DNA from: Cutibacterium namnetense
GTDB taxonomy: Bacteria > Actinomycetota > Actinomycetes > Propionibacteriales > Propionibacteriaceae
Length of the DNA: 64,000 nucleotides
Assembly (NCBI RefSeq): GCF_001642025.1
Contig: NZ_LWHO01000003.1
Location: 597,279 to 661,278 of the forward strand
Reading direction: 5' to 3'
The notes beneath the pieces were generated by a model that was not told where the DNA came from, made no database searches, and saw nothing but the letters and a program-made list of their open reading frames with translations. Position numbers and translations under genes: made by a program. Shown here one piece after another: positions 7,638-17,942 of the stretch. How positions within the stretch are numbered: the first letter of the stretch is position 1; each line of letters opens with the position of its first letter.

Positions 7638-10600
7638 AATGTGACCTCCTGGCCCACGGCGGACCGCAGATCGCTAACCATCACGACGCAGTGTGCTAGA
7701 TCCGGATTTGCCGCTATTGACTCCACAATACGACCGCCATGTGCCAGAACATTGTCTGTTCCAACCTTAAGGGCGCGTCGAGTCGCGTCTGACATCACTT
7801 GCAACAGATCCTCCCGCAGACTCGCCCGCACTCTGGCATCCGTCGGACGATCCTGTGGAAGCTGCTCGACGAGCCGGGTAAGGCGAATCATGTCGACGCG
7901 GCGAGCCAACGTCAGATAGGCATCAGCAACCTCATCAAGGGGGTGGCCCTCTTCCGAGATCTCAACGACGCTGAGCAACACTGGACCCCAGTCATACGCG
8001 GCAACAACCGCAGCATCCGAACGATCAAGTCCCAGCTCGGTGACCTCGTCAACCTTCTCCTGCCAGGCATCTGCGCTGTCGCCGTGCAGCAGCTCCGACA
8101 AGTTCTCAATAAGCTTGGCTACACCGTACCGGTAGGTCTCAATAGTGCCAGCGATGTCGTCAGCGCCACCGTGGTTAAGGAACCATCGCGTGGCATGCAT
8201 GGCAAGATTCCGTAATGCAAGTCGAATCTTGGCGGTACGGGTAGCGTCCAAGCCGAGACGGGTGAGGTCCGTCTCGACCTTCCCGAGCCCGAACACAGAC
8301 CGCGCTGCTAGCTGACATCGGATAACCTGAGCAATGTTTGCTCCGGTTTGTAGGTGCAACCGGTAGTAGGCCGTAATACCCTGCGAATCTACGAAGCGGT
8401 TCACGGCTTCGGTCGTGATGATCTCGCGGTGCAGCCGATGCGCCGGCATTTGCTCGGCAAATCTCTTCCTTAAAAGTGGCGGGAAGTAGCCCACAAGGCG
8501 GTCCGCAACAAAAGGATCCTCCGGCAGGTTCGTCGCCAGCACGGCATCACACAGGGCAATCTTCGTCCAAGCCAGCAGAGTGCACAGCTCCGGGCTTGAG
8601 AGCCTCTGCCCTGCAGCCATTCTCCGGTTCATTTCAGTGGTCGACGGCATGGTATCGACAGCGCGATCGAGGTGACCTGACTGTTCCAACTGGCACATCC
8701 ACGCCTCTAACACTCCAGCGGTTGGGCCAGACGGGCTCAACGCGTTAGCCAAAGCCAGGTTCTGTGAACGGTTGTGGCGCAACACTAGGGCAGCGACATC
8801 ATCCGCCATGGCCGGAAGCAGTTCATCGCGTTCCTTCTCGCTGATTCGGCCTGCCGCCACCTCAGCATCGAGAAGGATCTTGATGTTGACCTCATGGTCA
8901 GAGGTATCTACTCCGGCCGAGTTATCAATGAAATCGGTGTTGATACGGCCACCATTACGGGCATACTCGATACGGCCAGCTTGGGTCCAGCCAAGGTTTC
9001 CACCTTCACCGGCGGCCTTAGCACGGACCTCCTGTGCGGTGATACGCACCGGATCGTTGGCACGATCGCCTACCTGAGCATCGGTTTCACTCGTGGCGCG
9101 CACATACGTGCCAATACCGCCATTCCACAACAGATCGACGGGGGCTCGCAGGATCGCGGAAATGAGGTCGTCGGGTGTCATCCGACTCACCGCAGTGTCA
9201 ATTCCCAGCACTTCGCGCATGCGCGGGCTCACCGGAATCGACTTCAAGGTGCGATCCCAGACGCCACCGCCCTCGGAGATAAGAGAGGAGTTGTAGTCGT
9301 CCCAACTCGAGCGAGGAAGCCCAAAGAGGCGGTGACGTTCTTGCCACGAGATCTCAGGATCCGGGCTCGGGTCGACGAAGATATGGCGATGGTTGAAGGC
9401 CGCAACCAATTTGATGTGCTTACTCAACAGCATGCCGTTACCGAAGACGTCACCCGACATATCGCCAATGCCAATGCACGTGAAATCGTCGGCAGTCTGA
9501 TCGATCCCTAGGTCGGCCAGGTGCCGAGTGACGGATTCCCACGCGCCACGGGCCGTGATACCCATCGCCTTGTGGTCGTAGCCGTGCGAACCGCCAGAAG
9601 CGAAGGCGTCGCCAAGCCAGAAGCCGTGTTCGGCGGCGATGGCATTTGCGGTATCAGAGAAGGTTGCCGTGCCTTTGTCGGCCGCGACAACAAGGTACGG
9701 GTCATCACCGTCGTGACGAACCACGTTCTCGGGGGCGACGACCCTGCCCTCAACGACATTGTCTGTCAACGACAGCAGGGAGGACACAAAAATGCGGTAG
9801 CACTCCTTGCCTTCCTCAGCCCATTCCGCGCGATTCGTCGTTGAATCGGGTAAATGAGCAGGCACAAATCCACCCTTGGCGCCGGCCGGGACGATAACCG
9901 AGTTCTTGACCATCTGTGCCTTGACCAGGCCAAGTACTTCGGTACGAAAATCTTCGGGGCGGTCGGACCACCGCAGGCCACCACGCGCAATGGCACCAAA
10001 CCTTAGATGGGTTCCGGACACTCGTGGCGAGTTGACGAAAATTTCGAATTTAGGCCGCGGGGCCGGAGCAAAGTCAAGATCGGTAGGACGGATCTTGAAG
10101 GCCAGCGCCCGTCGATCGCTCTGCCACCAGTTCGTACGGATCATGGCCTTGATGACGGCATGCATCGTGCGCAAGATGCGGTCATGGTCAAGGGAAGCCA
10201 CGTCCTCCAGGTCAGCGAGGAAGCCCTGAGACAGCTCCTCAACTTTAGCCAACCGCTGCGGACCGGCATCATCTCCATCATCGAAAGCAGTGGGATCGAA
10301 TTTTGCCTCAACCATCCCCACTAGGTCCCTTGCCAGGTGCGGGTTAGCCCGCAGAGCCCGCGCCATATACGTTTGCGAGAAGGGACTACCGACCTGTCTT
10401 AGATACCGAGCGATACAGCGCAGCATCGCTACTTGGGGCCATGACAGTCCGGCCTCGGTCACCAATCCGGAGAAGGTGTCAGACTCACACTCCCCCTTCC
10501 ATGACGCTGCAAACGCCTCGGTAAAACGGCGCCGTCCAGCCTCTTTCCATGGTTCACCGGGAGTTTGCAGGCCAAGATCGAACAGCCACACTTCTTGCCC

Positions 10601-12253
10601 GCGCAAGATGATGCGGTGCGGATGCTCATCGACAATCTGAACGCCCAGACTCGACAGGTGTGGCATGACCTGAGAAAGCGTCATCGGAGCCCGTTGGCTA
10701 AAAATCTTGAGCCGCAAATCGGACGGATCGGCTGGGTCATCGGGACGGTACATCACTAGCCCCAGATCATCCTGAGCCAGGCCATTGAGGAGTTCTAAAT
10801 CCAGGATTCCCTGCTTGGCGGTGAACTCTTGCTTGTATTCGGGGCCGAAATCGATCCCCCGCCGGTTGCTAGGAATGCCGCTAGCCAAAGTGATGAACTC
10901 GTCATCCCAGTTCGAGGTGGCATCTGCAAGTTCAGCCTGCAATTCCTCGTCGTCGATGGGCGGTAGCACCTCTCCGTCAGCAACCTTGGCTGTCACTGTG
11001 ATCCGTACCAGCGGGGACTCCCCCATCATGGTGGTCGAGTCGACTTCTACCGCCCCCGTGCGCTTAGCCACGATTCCTTCAACGACGCCGACGGTGCTGG
11101 CGTCAAAACGGTCCGCCGGAACAAAGACAAGAAGGTGGAAGAAACGGCCCCACGGGCCACGCCGCACCAGAGCGCGCAAGCGCTGCTTCTCCCGTAAATC
11201 GACGATGGTCATGATAAGCGGCACGAGTTCCTCGGCAGATGCCTCGAAGAGGTCGTCACGCGGAAACTCAGCAATCGTGCGGACGACCGCCTTTCCGCCA
11301 TGGGAGTTAGCGTGATAGCCAGACAGCGCGAGGATACGAGACGCCTTAGCCCTCAAGGTCGGGATGTGGGCCACAGACTCCGTGTACGCCGGGGATCCCA
11401 GCAAGCCAAGGAACCGGTGCTCAGCAACGACGGCACCATGCTCGTCACGAATCCGTACCCCGATGTAGTCGCGATAGCCATTGCGTTGTACTGCCGAGCG
11501 CACCGAGTCCTTGGTGACGATAGTGGTCGCCTTATCGTCACTATGCGCAATGGCGTCAAATCGCGGCCCATCCTCAGCGATGCCAAGATGAGTACCAGCG
11601 ACCGGAGTCATCGTCTCGCCATCGACCGCAAATTCCTGATAGGAGAGGTACATGAAGTGATCATCAGCCAGCCACTCGAGTAATTCACGACTCGAGTCGC
11701 GATCATCAGCCGGTCCTTGGGATGCGCTGACGAGCTCAGCCGTGCGCAGCATTGCCTCGTGCATTGCCCCCCAGTCATCGGTGGCACGAACGACCTGATC
11801 AAGGCAAGCACACAAATCGTCACGAAGCTGCTCGGCGGCCTGTGCGATATCGACACCAAGCGGGGCCGTAACATCAATGTGGATCCACGACTCCGGAGCA
11901 CAACCTCCCCGACCGGGCACTCCGACTGTCTCAATCGTGTTGCAGTCGCGTTTCACACCGATGATCGGATGCCGGACGTCCTCGACCCTCCACCCGTGCT
12001 TCAGCAAGCAGGACACCACGGTGTCCACAAGGAAAGGGCGGTCATCCATCACGACCTGAACAGAATTGATCTGTCCGTCTGACCATGGCGGATCCACGAC
12101 GACGTCGACACGAACCGGCCCAGGCTGCAGCGCGAGCTGCACCTGATGTTCCATCGCTTGACGAATCACCTCTTCACGGTAGTGATCTCCGACAGCATGC
12201 TGCTTTTGCACAGCTGCCACGAGAGCCGGGATGACGTTATCCATCTCTGACAC
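7634..12253 (-). CDS. gdhB: Large NAD-specific glutamate dehydrogenase
   Basis: Very large (about 1539 aa) NAD-dependent glutamate dehydrogenase of the L_180/GDH2 class, which deaminates glutamate to 2-oxoglutarate and ammonium and usually works in glutamate catabolism. The catalytic region near the centre carries FGAIARGGLRWSDR and VIVPAGAKGGFVPAHLP, typical of this family; the long N-terminal part holds ACT-like regulatory domains and the C-terminal third is family specific. Start is uncertain: GTG 12253 (MSEMDNVIPALV) has AAGGTGACC about 10 nt upstream; the frame is open to GTG 12343. It overlaps the PHP gene by 4 nt and is divergent from the DUF2505 gene. Confidence 0.9.
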   Translation of the reverse strand: MSEMDNVIPALVAAVQKQHAVGDHYREEVIRQAMEHQVQLALQPGPVRVDVVVDPPWSDGQINSVQVVMDDRPFLVDTVVSCLLKHGWRVEDVRHPIIGVKRDCNTIETVGVPGRGGCAPESWIHIDVTAPLGVDIAQAAEQLRDDLCACLDQVVRATDDWGAMHEAMLRTAELVSASQGPADDRDSSRELLEWLADDHFMYLSYQEFAVDGETMTPVAGTHLGIAEDGPRFDAIAHSDDKATTIVTKDSVRSAVQRNGYRDYIGVRIRDEHGAVVAEHRFLGLLGSPAYTESVAHIPTLRAKASRILALSGYHANSHGGKAVVRTIAEFPRDDLFEASAEELVPLIMTIVDLREKQRLRALVRRGPWGRFFHLLVFVPADRFDASTVGVVEGIVAKRTGAVEVDSTTMMGESPLVRITVTAKVADGEVLPPIDDEELQAELADATSNWDDEFITLASGIPSNRRGIDFGPEYKQEFTAKQGILDLELLNGLAQDDLGLVMYRPDDPADPSDLRLKIFSQRAPMTLSQVMPHLSSLGVQIVDEHPHRIILRGQEVWLFDLGLQTPGEPWKEAGRRRFTEAFAASWKGECESDTFSGLVTEAGLSWPQVAMLRCIARYLRQVGSPFSQTYMARALRANPHLARDLVGMVEAKFDPTAFDDGDDAGPQRLAKVEELSQGFLADLEDVASLDHDRILRTMHAVIKAMIRTNWWQSDRRALAFKIRPTDLDFAPAPRPKFEIFVNSPRVSGTHLRFGAIARGGLRWSDRPEDFRTEVLGLVKAQMVKNSVIVPAGAKGGFVPAHLPDSTTNRAEWAEEGKECYRIFVSSLLSLTDNVVEGRVVAPENVVRHDGDDPYLVVAADKGTATFSDTANAIAAEHGFWLGDAFASGGSHGYDHKAMGITARGAWESVTRHLADLGIDQTADDFTCIGIGDMSGDVFGNGMLLSKHIKLVAAFNHRHIFVDPSPDPEISWQERHRLFGLPRSSWDDYNSSLISEGGGVWDRTLKSIPVSPRMREVLGIDTAVSRMTPDDLISAILRAPVDLLWNGGIGTYVRATSETDAQVGDRANDPVRITAQEVRAKAAGEGGNLGWTQAGRIEYARNGGRINTDFIDNSAGVDTSDHEVNIKILLDAEVAAGRISEKERDELLPAMADDVAALVLRHNRSQNLALANALSPSGPTAGVLEAWMCQLEQSGHLDRAVDTMPSTTEMNRRMAAGQRLSSPELCTLLAWTKIALCDAVLATNLPEDPFVADRLVGYFPPLLRKRFAEQMPAHRLHREIITTEAVNRFVDSQGITAYYRLHLQTGANIAQVIRCQLAARSVFGLGKVETDLTRLGLDATRTAKIRLALRNLAMHATRWFLNHGGADDIAGTIETYRYGVAKLIENLSELLHGDSADAWQEKVDEVTELGLDRSDAAVVAAYDWGPVLLSVVEISEEGHPLDEVADAYLTLARRVDMIRLTRLVEQLPQDRPTDARVRASLREDLLQVMSDATRRALKVGTDNVLAHGGRIVESIAANPDLAHCVVMVSDLRSAVGQEVTL

Positions 12254-12395
12254 GATCAGGTCACCTTCGTCATGGTCACGGGGCCACCTCAACGTGGTCC
12301 TCAGCGAGAACTCTACAAGGGTCAATGGCTTCGCGTGAACCACTCTGCAAAGGCGCTGTGTGAGACGTACCGCAATCTTCCGGCATCATAGTGGC

Positions 12396-12869
12396 ATGAA
12401 CATCAATTCACGGGCCCATTTCGAAGCAACTCCCGCTCAAGTCGTCGCCATGATGACTGATCCGGCATGGTGGCAAGACGTCCACCGTCGTGCCGGTGCC
12501 ACCACCAGCAACGCCGTTGTTAACGGGGATTCGCTGAGTTTGGACGTAGCTATGCCAGCGCCCAGCCAGGTCGCCAAGTTCGTCGGGTCGACTCTGACCG
12601 CCAAGCAGACGTTGACGTGGCAACCGGCCGACCCCGACGGGTCACGCGAAGGTACCCTCCAGATCGTCCCCCAAGGCATGCCCGCGAAAGCGGAGGGCCA
12701 CGCCTCAGTGCGTCCGGACGCCACCGGAACCGAGGTCATCTATACCGGGACGTTCACGGTATCGGTGCCCTTAGTTGGTAAGAAACTCGAAAAAGCCGCA
12801 GCTTCTCGCATCACTGATGCCTTTGACATGCAGCAGAACGCTGGTAACGACTGGTTAGCCTCTCACTGA
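12396..12869 (+). CDS. DUF2505 family protein
   Basis: A 157-aa protein starting MNINSRAHFEATPAQV, with the pattern of the actinobacterial DUF2505 family, small START/SRPBCC-like proteins (N-terminal F-x-A-x-P-x-x-V-x-x-M, a central W-x-x-D, a G-x-x-x-x-x-P-L-V-G-K-K-x-E motif near the C-terminus). Such folds bind hydrophobic ligands, but no ligand is known here. Start ATG 12396 is chosen over upstream in-frame codons because it fits the family. No strong Shine-Dalgarno is present. Divergent from the glutamate dehydrogenase gene. Confidence 0.75.
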   Translation: MNINSRAHFEATPAQVVAMMTDPAWWQDVHRRAGATTSNAVVNGDSLSLDVAMPAPSQVAKFVGSTLTAKQTLTWQPADPDGSREGTLQIVPQGMPAKAEGHASVRPDATGTEVIYTGTFTVSVPLVGKKLEKAAASRITDAFDMQQNAGNDWLASH

Positions 12870-12890
12870 GCCTAACCCGTCAGGTCAGGC
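12870..12890. terminator. Imperfect hairpin between convergent genes
   Basis: GCCTAACC (12870-12877) and GGTCAGGC (12883-12890) form an 8-bp stem with one mismatch and a 5-nt loop in the 34-bp gap between convergent genes. No T-tract is visible, so this is a tentative bidirectional terminator. Confidence 0.3.
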
Positions 12891-12903
12891 AAGGCGGTCA
12901 GCA

Positions 12904-13395
12904 TCACTCGAGACCACGAAAACCGTCCGGGTCGGTGCTGACCGCAGGAAGCTCTTCGGTGACGTCATGCCATGACAACTCATGCTCACCGATAAGGGTT
13001 TGGATAGTCACGTCGTTCCACGCGTCGTCAATAGTCATACCGTTGACTGCCGCCGCGGCCGCCCGCGAGTGGGCGTCGTCGTCATCAGCAAACCAGGCGG
13101 TGATCTGAGAAGGCTCAAGACCGGTCAGGGTTACTCCGCCGTTGTCGACCTCCTCATGACCGGTGATCTGCTCAGGCCGGACGTGAGCGACGAGTACCAA
13201 GCGTCGGCCTGTGTGGGTCAATCCCCACACAGAACCGATGACCATGGCGGCATGCTCGGTTTCCTCCGGATCGGTGACGTCAAGGATGGATTGCAACTCT
13301 TCGGTAACTGTGAAGGCCGTCACCCGTTCTCGCGGTGCAGCAACGAGTTGATGAGCCCGTTGCGCATTAGTCGGGATGAAGACGATGGTGGACAT
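12904..13395 (-). CDS. DUF6912 family protein
   Basis: A 163-aa protein beginning MSTIVFIPTNAQRAHQLVA. The N-terminal V-(F/Y)-I-P-(T/A), a central E-(E)-x-E-x-A-A and the VLVAHV strand are characteristic of the small actinobacterial DUF6912 family found near secA. Function is unknown; no membrane segment or catalytic motif can be seen. Start ATG 13395 is preferred over the upstream in-frame codon at 13437 because the family begins at this strand and AGGAGG lies about 12 nt upstream. It is divergent from the Rv3235-like gene. Confidence 0.65.
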   Translation of the reverse strand: MSTIVFIPTNAQRAHQLVAAPRERVTAFTVTEELQSILDVTDPEETEHAAMVIGSVWGLTHTGRRLVLVAHVRPEQITGHEEVDNGGVTLTGLEPSQITAWFADDDDAHSRAAAAAVNGMTIDDAWNDVTIQTLIGEHELSWHDVTEELPAVSTDPDGFRGLE

Positions 13396-13581
13396 CGACA
13401 ATTGAACCCTCCTTGGTCGGCGTGGTCCCAGATCCATGACCCACGCTACTCAAGTGGTAACACGAACCACATCTTGGTTTGCGACATCCCGGATGGTGAA
13501 ACGATTTGTTCACCAAAGTTGTCCACAGATTTCCCAAACAACTCTTCCGCTCAAGGTGTCTCATGCGCTGTCCTTAGGGCC

Positions 13582-14106
13582 ATGACGACGACACCTTCGC
13601 CTATATCTCTGGACTCGGCACTAATAGACCATTCCGGAATCTTCCTGGAGCTTGACCGAGATTGGTGGCCTGACGAACTATGCGTCGTCTCGTCAGCGCC
13701 GACCCTGTGCCGCGACGGAGATGACTCACAAGCGCGTTACGAAGCGGCAAGACTCACTCGCGCAGTCCACATCATCATCGTAGAGACAATGGCTGGACGA
13801 CGGCCCATGAGTCAGCTCGTCAAGGCCAGTAGCACTCGTGCAGTTGCCACGATGAGGCGTTGGCCTCGCGGCCCGGGTTGGAGCCGTATGCTCCTCGTTG
13901 GTGAGCCACGCGTAAGTTACGACAGCAGCCAGGTCGACGGCGTGGGGCTGCTTGACCTCAGAGGTAGAAGGCTACCGCTAGCCACCCGCCTGGTACTGGA
14001 GGATCGTGCCTGGCGTCTCGACGCCGTTGAGCTGGTCCTCAACCCCAAGGTGGCCACGTTGTTGACGTCGAAGAAAATCACCTGTGAGACCGTCGGGCTG
14101 GGATAG
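13582..14106 (+). CDS. Rv3235-like protein (DUF6459)
   Basis: A 174-aa protein resembling the mycobacterial Rv3235 family. The diagnostic stretch is helix EAARLTRAVHIIIVET followed by GRRPMSQLVK (about residues 74-83), a gap, and a C-terminal beta-rich part ending LVLEDRAWRLDAVEL. The fold is NTF2/SRPBCC-like in related proteins, but function is unknown. ATG 13582 is the most plausible start although only a weak AGGG sits close upstream; the frame remains open far to the left, but that part has no family resemblance. It converges on secA, as in other actinobacteria. Confidence 0.65.
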   Translation: MTTTPSPISLDSALIDHSGIFLELDRDWWPDELCVVSSAPTLCRDGDDSQARYEAARLTRAVHIIIVETMAGRRPMSQLVKASSTRAVATMRRWPRGPGWSRMLLVGEPRVSYDSSQVDGVGLLDLRGRRLPLATRLVLEDRAWRLDAVELVLNPKVATLLTSKKITCETVGLG

Positions 14107-14109
14107 CAG

Positions 14110-14143
14110 CGGCGGCGCCAGCCACGTAGGGCTGACGCCGCCG
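14110..14143. terminator. Bidirectional terminator hairpin, Rv3235-like / secA
   Basis: CGGCGGCG (14110-14117) pairs with CGCCGCCG (14136-14143), and inside it CAGCC pairs with GGCTG, giving a long GC-rich stem with one internal mismatch. It fills the gap between the stops of two convergent genes. T-tract is lacking, as is common in high-GC genomes. Confidence 0.55.
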
Positions 14144-14148
14144 AACAC

Positions 14149-16854
14149 TCACCGACGCTTCTTGTTGCGGCGATTTTTCGACTTCTTCGACGATGCGGAC
14201 CTTCTAGCAGCACGGTTCCCCTCACCGCGAGGAGTCTGCCCGTGCTCCGAGGTGGTCTCTGCCTCACCCTGCTCGTCCGGCGCCGAATAGGTCAAGGCTC
14301 GACGAGGACTACTCCCCTTAGAGAGCATCGAGTCAGCCGTAACCGGGTTGCCTCCATCGTCGGTGACCAGGCCGACTTGCGGACCGGTTTCAATCTCGAG
14401 GTTGAACAGGAACCCGACGACCTCCTCCTTGAAGGAGTCCATCATCGAGTTGAACATGTCGCCACCTTCGCGCTGGTATTCGACCAACGGATCACGTTGC
14501 GCCATAGCCCGCAAACCGATGCCTTCGCGTAAGTAGTCCATCTCGTAGAGGTGCTCGCGCCACTTACGATCCAACACCGTCAGCAGGACTTCACGTTCAA
14601 GCTGCCGCATAGTTGCCTCGCCGAGTTCGGACTCGCGGCGATCATAGGCCTCCTGGGCGTCGGCCTTGAAGTGTTCAACGAGCTCCTCGACGTCCTGACA
14701 ATCAGCATACTCGTCAAGGTCTAGACCAACCGGGTATACGGTTCCGATCTCGTTCCACATCGCATCAAGGTCCCAGTCCTCCGAGTAACCCTCGGTGTAC
14801 TTGCGAACGCCCGCCTCGACAACACGATCAGTTGTGGCGCGCAACTCAGCCTCGACGTCGGCACCCTCTAGAACCTTGCGCCGATCACCGTAGATGACGT
14901 GACGCTGACGGTTCATAACGTCGTCGTACTTGAGGACGTTCTTTCGCATCTCGAAGTTCTGCGCCTCGACCTGCTTCTGTGCACTCTCGATCTGGCGCGA
15001 CACCCACTTCGATTCGATAGGCATGTCCTCAGGCATCTTGAGGGTCACCATGGCACGATCAATGACCTCGGGCTTGAATAGTCGCATGAGTTCGTCCTGC
15101 AGCGACAGATAGAATCGCGACTCACCGGGATCGCCCTGTCGACCGGAACGTCCTCGCAACTGGTTGTCGATACGGCGAGACTCGTGACGCTCCGACCCAA
15201 TGACATACAAGCCACCGAGCTCCTCGACCTCGTTGTGCTCGGCCTTGGACTGCTCCTCGTACTTGGCCAGGGTGTTGTTCCAGGCAGTCTGGTAGGCCTC
15301 CTGGTCCTCGAGCGGGTCCAAGCCCTTCTCACGCAGATCAAGCTCAGTGAGGAACTCCGGGTTGCCGCCGAGGATAATGTCAGTGCCACGGCCAGCCATA
15401 TTCGTCGACACCGTAACGGCCCCCTTGCGGCCAGCCAAGGCGACGATCGCGGCCTCAGACTCATGGTGCTTGGCGTTCAACACCTTGTGCGGAACACCAG
15501 CCCGCTTGAGCTTCTCAGAAAGCAGCTCCGATTTGGCCACCGAGGCCGTGCCGATAAGGATCGGCTGACCCGCCTCGTGGCGCTCAACGACATCGGCAAT
15601 GATGGCGTCAAACTTGGCATCCTCGGTGCGGTAGATGAGGTCCTTCTGGTCTTTTCGGATCATCGGACGGTTCGTCGGAATCGGAATAACGCCCAGACCA
15701 TAAATCTTCTGGAATTCGCTTTCCTCAGTCTTAGCGGTACCCGTCATGCCGGCGAGCTTGTCATACATGCGGAAGTAGTTCTGCAGGGTGATCGTCGCGA
15801 GAGTCTGATACTCGTCCTTGATCTCGACGTGCTCCTTGGCCTCAAGTGCTTGGTGAAGGCCTTCGTTGTAACGGCGGCCAGCAAGGGTACGACCAGTGTG
15901 CTCATCAACGATGAGGACCTCACCATCGACGACGACGTAATCCTTGTCGCGGTGGAAGAGCTCCTTGGCCTTGATGGCGTTGTTGAGATACCCGATGAGC
16001 GGAGTGTTCGCCGACTCGTAAAGGTTCTCGATACCAAGCCTCTCCTCAACGGCGGTAATTCCGTGCCCGAGCACAGCGACCGTGCGTTTCTTCTCGTCCA
16101 CCTCGTAGTCGGCGTCGCGTTCGAGTCGCGAGACGATCTTGGCGAATTCCGGGTACCACTGCTTGTTCTCTTCGGCAGGTCCGGAGATGATCAGCGGAGT
16201 ACGAGCTTCGTCAACGAGAATGGAGTCGACCTCGTCAACGATCGCGTAATGGTGACCACGCTGCACGCACTCACCAAGCGAATTAGCCATATTGTCGCGC
16301 AAGTAATCGAAGCCAAACTCGTTATTCGTGCCATAGGTGACGTCGGCCATATAGGCCTCCTTGCGGGCCATTGGCGGCATGTCCGACAAGATCGCGGAGA
16401 TCGACAGTCCCAGGAACCGGTGTACACGGCCCATCTGCTCTGACTGCACCCGAGCCAGGTAGTCATTGACGGTGACGATGTGTACACCCTCACCGAGCAG
16501 GCCCTCGAGATAGGCAGGAAGCAAGCCGACCAGCGTCTTGCCCTCACCGGTCTTCATCTCGGCGATGTTGCACTGGTGGAGGGCTGCACCGCCCATGATC
16601 TGAACATCGAAGTGGCGCTTACCCAGCACGCGCTTCGAGGCCTCACGCACCGTCGCGAAGGCCTCTGGGAGAAGACGATCCAGACTCTCGCCGTTGTCGA
16701 GACGCTGACGGAAGTCGGCGGTCTGACCCGCCAACTCGTCGTCGTCCATGGCGACGTAGTCCTCCTCAATGCTGTTGACCTGGCCGACAATGCGGTTGAG
16801 TCGGCGGATGATCTTGCCTTCACCGGCGTGCAGCACGCGATCCATGAGGTTCAC
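14149..16854 (-). CDS. secA: Preprotein translocase ATPase SecA
   Basis: ATPase motor that drives unfolded preproteins through SecYEG. Residues 1-30 give the usual N-terminal helix; Walker A is [11 protein letters not shown] (about 100), Walker B and following motif [13 protein letters not shown] (about 207-219), and the second ATPase domain contains NMAGRGTDI and [18 protein letters not shown] split motifs. At 901 aa it is a full-length SecA1. The C-terminal tail is Lys/Arg-rich ([12 protein letters not shown]) and has no Cys residues, so the zinc-binding SecB-docking motif seen in many bacteria is absent. Upstream lies hpf on the same strand, 258 bp away. Confidence 0.97.
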   Translation of the reverse strand: MNLMDRVLHAGEGKIIRRLNRIVGQVNSIEEDYVAMDDDELAGQTADFRQRLDNGESLDRLLPEAFATVREASKRVLGKRHFDVQIMGGAALHQCNIAEMKTGEGKTLVGLLPAYLEGLLGEGVHIVTVNDYLARVQSEQMGRVHRFLGLSISAILSDMPPMARKEAYMADVTYGTNNEFGFDYLRDNMANSLGECVQRGHHYAIVDEVDSILVDEARTPLIISGPAEENKQWYPEFAKIVSRLERDADYEVDEKKRTVAVLGHGITAVEERLGIENLYESANTPLIGYLNNAIKAKELFHRDKDYVVVDGEVLIVDEHTGRTLAGRRYNEGLHQALEAKEHVEIKDEYQTLATITLQNYFRMYDKLAGMTGTAKTEESEFQKIYGLGVIPIPTNRPMIRKDQKDLIYRTEDAKFDAIIADVVERHEAGQPILIGTASVAKSELLSEKLKRAGVPHKVLNAKHHESEAAIVALAGRKGAVTVSTNMAGRGTDIILGGNPEFLTELDLREKGLDPLEDQEAYQTAWNNTLAKYEEQSKAEHNEVEELGGLYVIGSERHESRRIDNQLRGRSGRQGDPGESRFYLSLQDELMRLFKPEVIDRAMVTLKMPEDMPIESKWVSRQIESAQKQVEAQNFEMRKNVLKYDDVMNRQRHVIYGDRRKVLEGADVEAELRATTDRVVEAGVRKYTEGYSEDWDLDAMWNEIGTVYPVGLDLDEYADCQDVEELVEHFKADAQEAYDRRESELGEATMRQLEREVLLTVLDRKWREHLYEMDYLREGIGLRAMAQRDPLVEYQREGGDMFNSMMDSFKEEVVGFLFNLEIETGPQVGLVTDDGGNPVTADSMLSKGSSPRRALTYSAPDEQGEAETTSEHGQTPRGEGNRAARRSASSKKSKNRRNKKRR

Positions 16855-17060
16855 GGGGCGGGTCCTTCAAGGAGTAGACATCGTAACCGTCTGAGCATAT
16901 GCCCGACGAGTGGCGTAGTGAAGCCACCGCTCCTATCCTAGGGGGTCCCCGGCCGAACCAAGAATGCCGCAGCTCAATCCACCTTATTGATGCGCGGCGT
17001 CAAGACCACCGTCATGCCGATACCAGAGGCTTCGCAGGGCCGATCATCCCAGCACGACAA

Positions 17061-17090
17061 GCGGCGATGCAGGAGAACCCGCATCGCCGC
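17061..17090 (-). terminator. hpf terminator hairpin
   Basis: GCGGCGATGC (17061-17070) and GCATCGCCGC (17081-17090) form a perfect 10-bp stem with a 10-nt loop, 23 bp after the hpf stop. On the minus strand it is followed by CTTGTCG, a very short T-containing tail. It probably separates hpf from secA transcription. Confidence 0.5.
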
Positions 17091-17112
17091 GACGTCGAAG
17101 TCTCAGTAGGTA

Positions 17113-17724
17113 TCACTCGTGGTCAAGGTCCAGATGGATGACGCCGTAGTTGTATCCCTTCTTGCGCCGATAGACGACGCTAGGCCGCTGAGAGTCCTGA
17201 TCAAGGTAGAGGAAGAAGTCATGACCGACCAGTTCCATCTCATCGAGGGCCTGGGCCAGGGTAAGGGGGACGGCCTGGAAAACCTTCTCCTTGACGTACA
17301 TGGGGCTATCCCCGGTGACTTCCACGTCACCTGCGATCTTCCTAGTGGCCATGATATCGGGGGCATCGTCGGTGCTCTCCTCAGGCAAAACGTCCAGGAC
17401 CTGCGAAACACGCAGTCCCCGGCGGCTGCGACGACGATCCGCAGCTTTGACTAACTGGGTGCGAAGCCGATCGGCGGCCATGTCAAAGGCAACCATCTTG
17501 TCTTCTGCCTGCCCGACGGCTCGCACCACCGGCCCCTTAGCGCGCAGCGTGATCTCACACGTCATAGCCTGGTCCTTGGGTCCCTTGGTGCCTTGGGCGG
17601 TGAAGACCACCTCGGCACGCTGGACCCGGTCCTTCAGCTTTTCGACCCCGGAGAGCCTGTCCTCGACCTGGGCGCGCACGTCGTCACTGACGTGGCAATG
17701 CCGTCCCGAAACGATGACCTCCAT
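17113..17724 (-). CDS. hpf: Ribosome hibernation promoting factor, long form
   Basis: Ribosome-associated factor that binds the 30S subunit and promotes dimerisation into 100S ribosomes in stationary phase. The N-terminal domain begins MEVIVSGRHCHVSDD and shows the beta-alpha-beta-beta-beta-alpha pattern of HPF/RaiA; the C-terminal dimerisation domain ends VVYRRKKGYNYGVIHLDL. Length (203 aa) is that of long HPF. ATG 17724 follows AGGAGG by 5 nt; an upstream in-frame extension lacks family similarity. Placement between comF and secA matches mycobacterial order. Confidence 0.93.
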   Translation of the reverse strand: MEVIVSGRHCHVSDDVRAQVEDRLSGVEKLKDRVQRAEVVFTAQGTKGPKDQAMTCEITLRAKGPVVRAVGQAEDKMVAFDMAADRLRTQLVKAADRRRSRRGLRVSQVLDVLPEESTDDAPDIMATRKIAGDVEVTGDSPMYVKEKVFQAVPLTLAQALDEMELVGHDFFLYLDQDSQRPSVVYRRKKGYNYGVIHLDLDHE

Positions 17725-17942
17725 GACAACCTCCTGTGCTGGGGTTTGCATCGGTCTTTCCGACGCTGACACAAAAAGCACGACCGCGCCCCACCCTCCA
17801 ACTGGAGATCCTGGTGCCGTTCGGTCGTGCCATGTACCTACGCTAGCCCATGCGGGACGCTCCCAACAGGTATTTGGCAAGCTCCGACGTACTCGGCGAC
17901 TATGCCGACAGCATTGCGATCATGCCGAGAAACTAATCATGA

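Noticed and set aside
13506-13527. TTGTCCACA (13519-13527) with nearby TTGTTCACC, resembling actinobacterial DnaA boxes
   Set aside because: One exact 9-mer is expected about every second 64-kb window by chance, there is no cluster, and no replication gene is nearby.
15184-16443. Long open frame (419 codons) on the + strand opposite secA
   Set aside because: It is fully antisense to a certain secA gene, its composition mirrors codon-position bias of secA, and it has no family motif or ribosome site.
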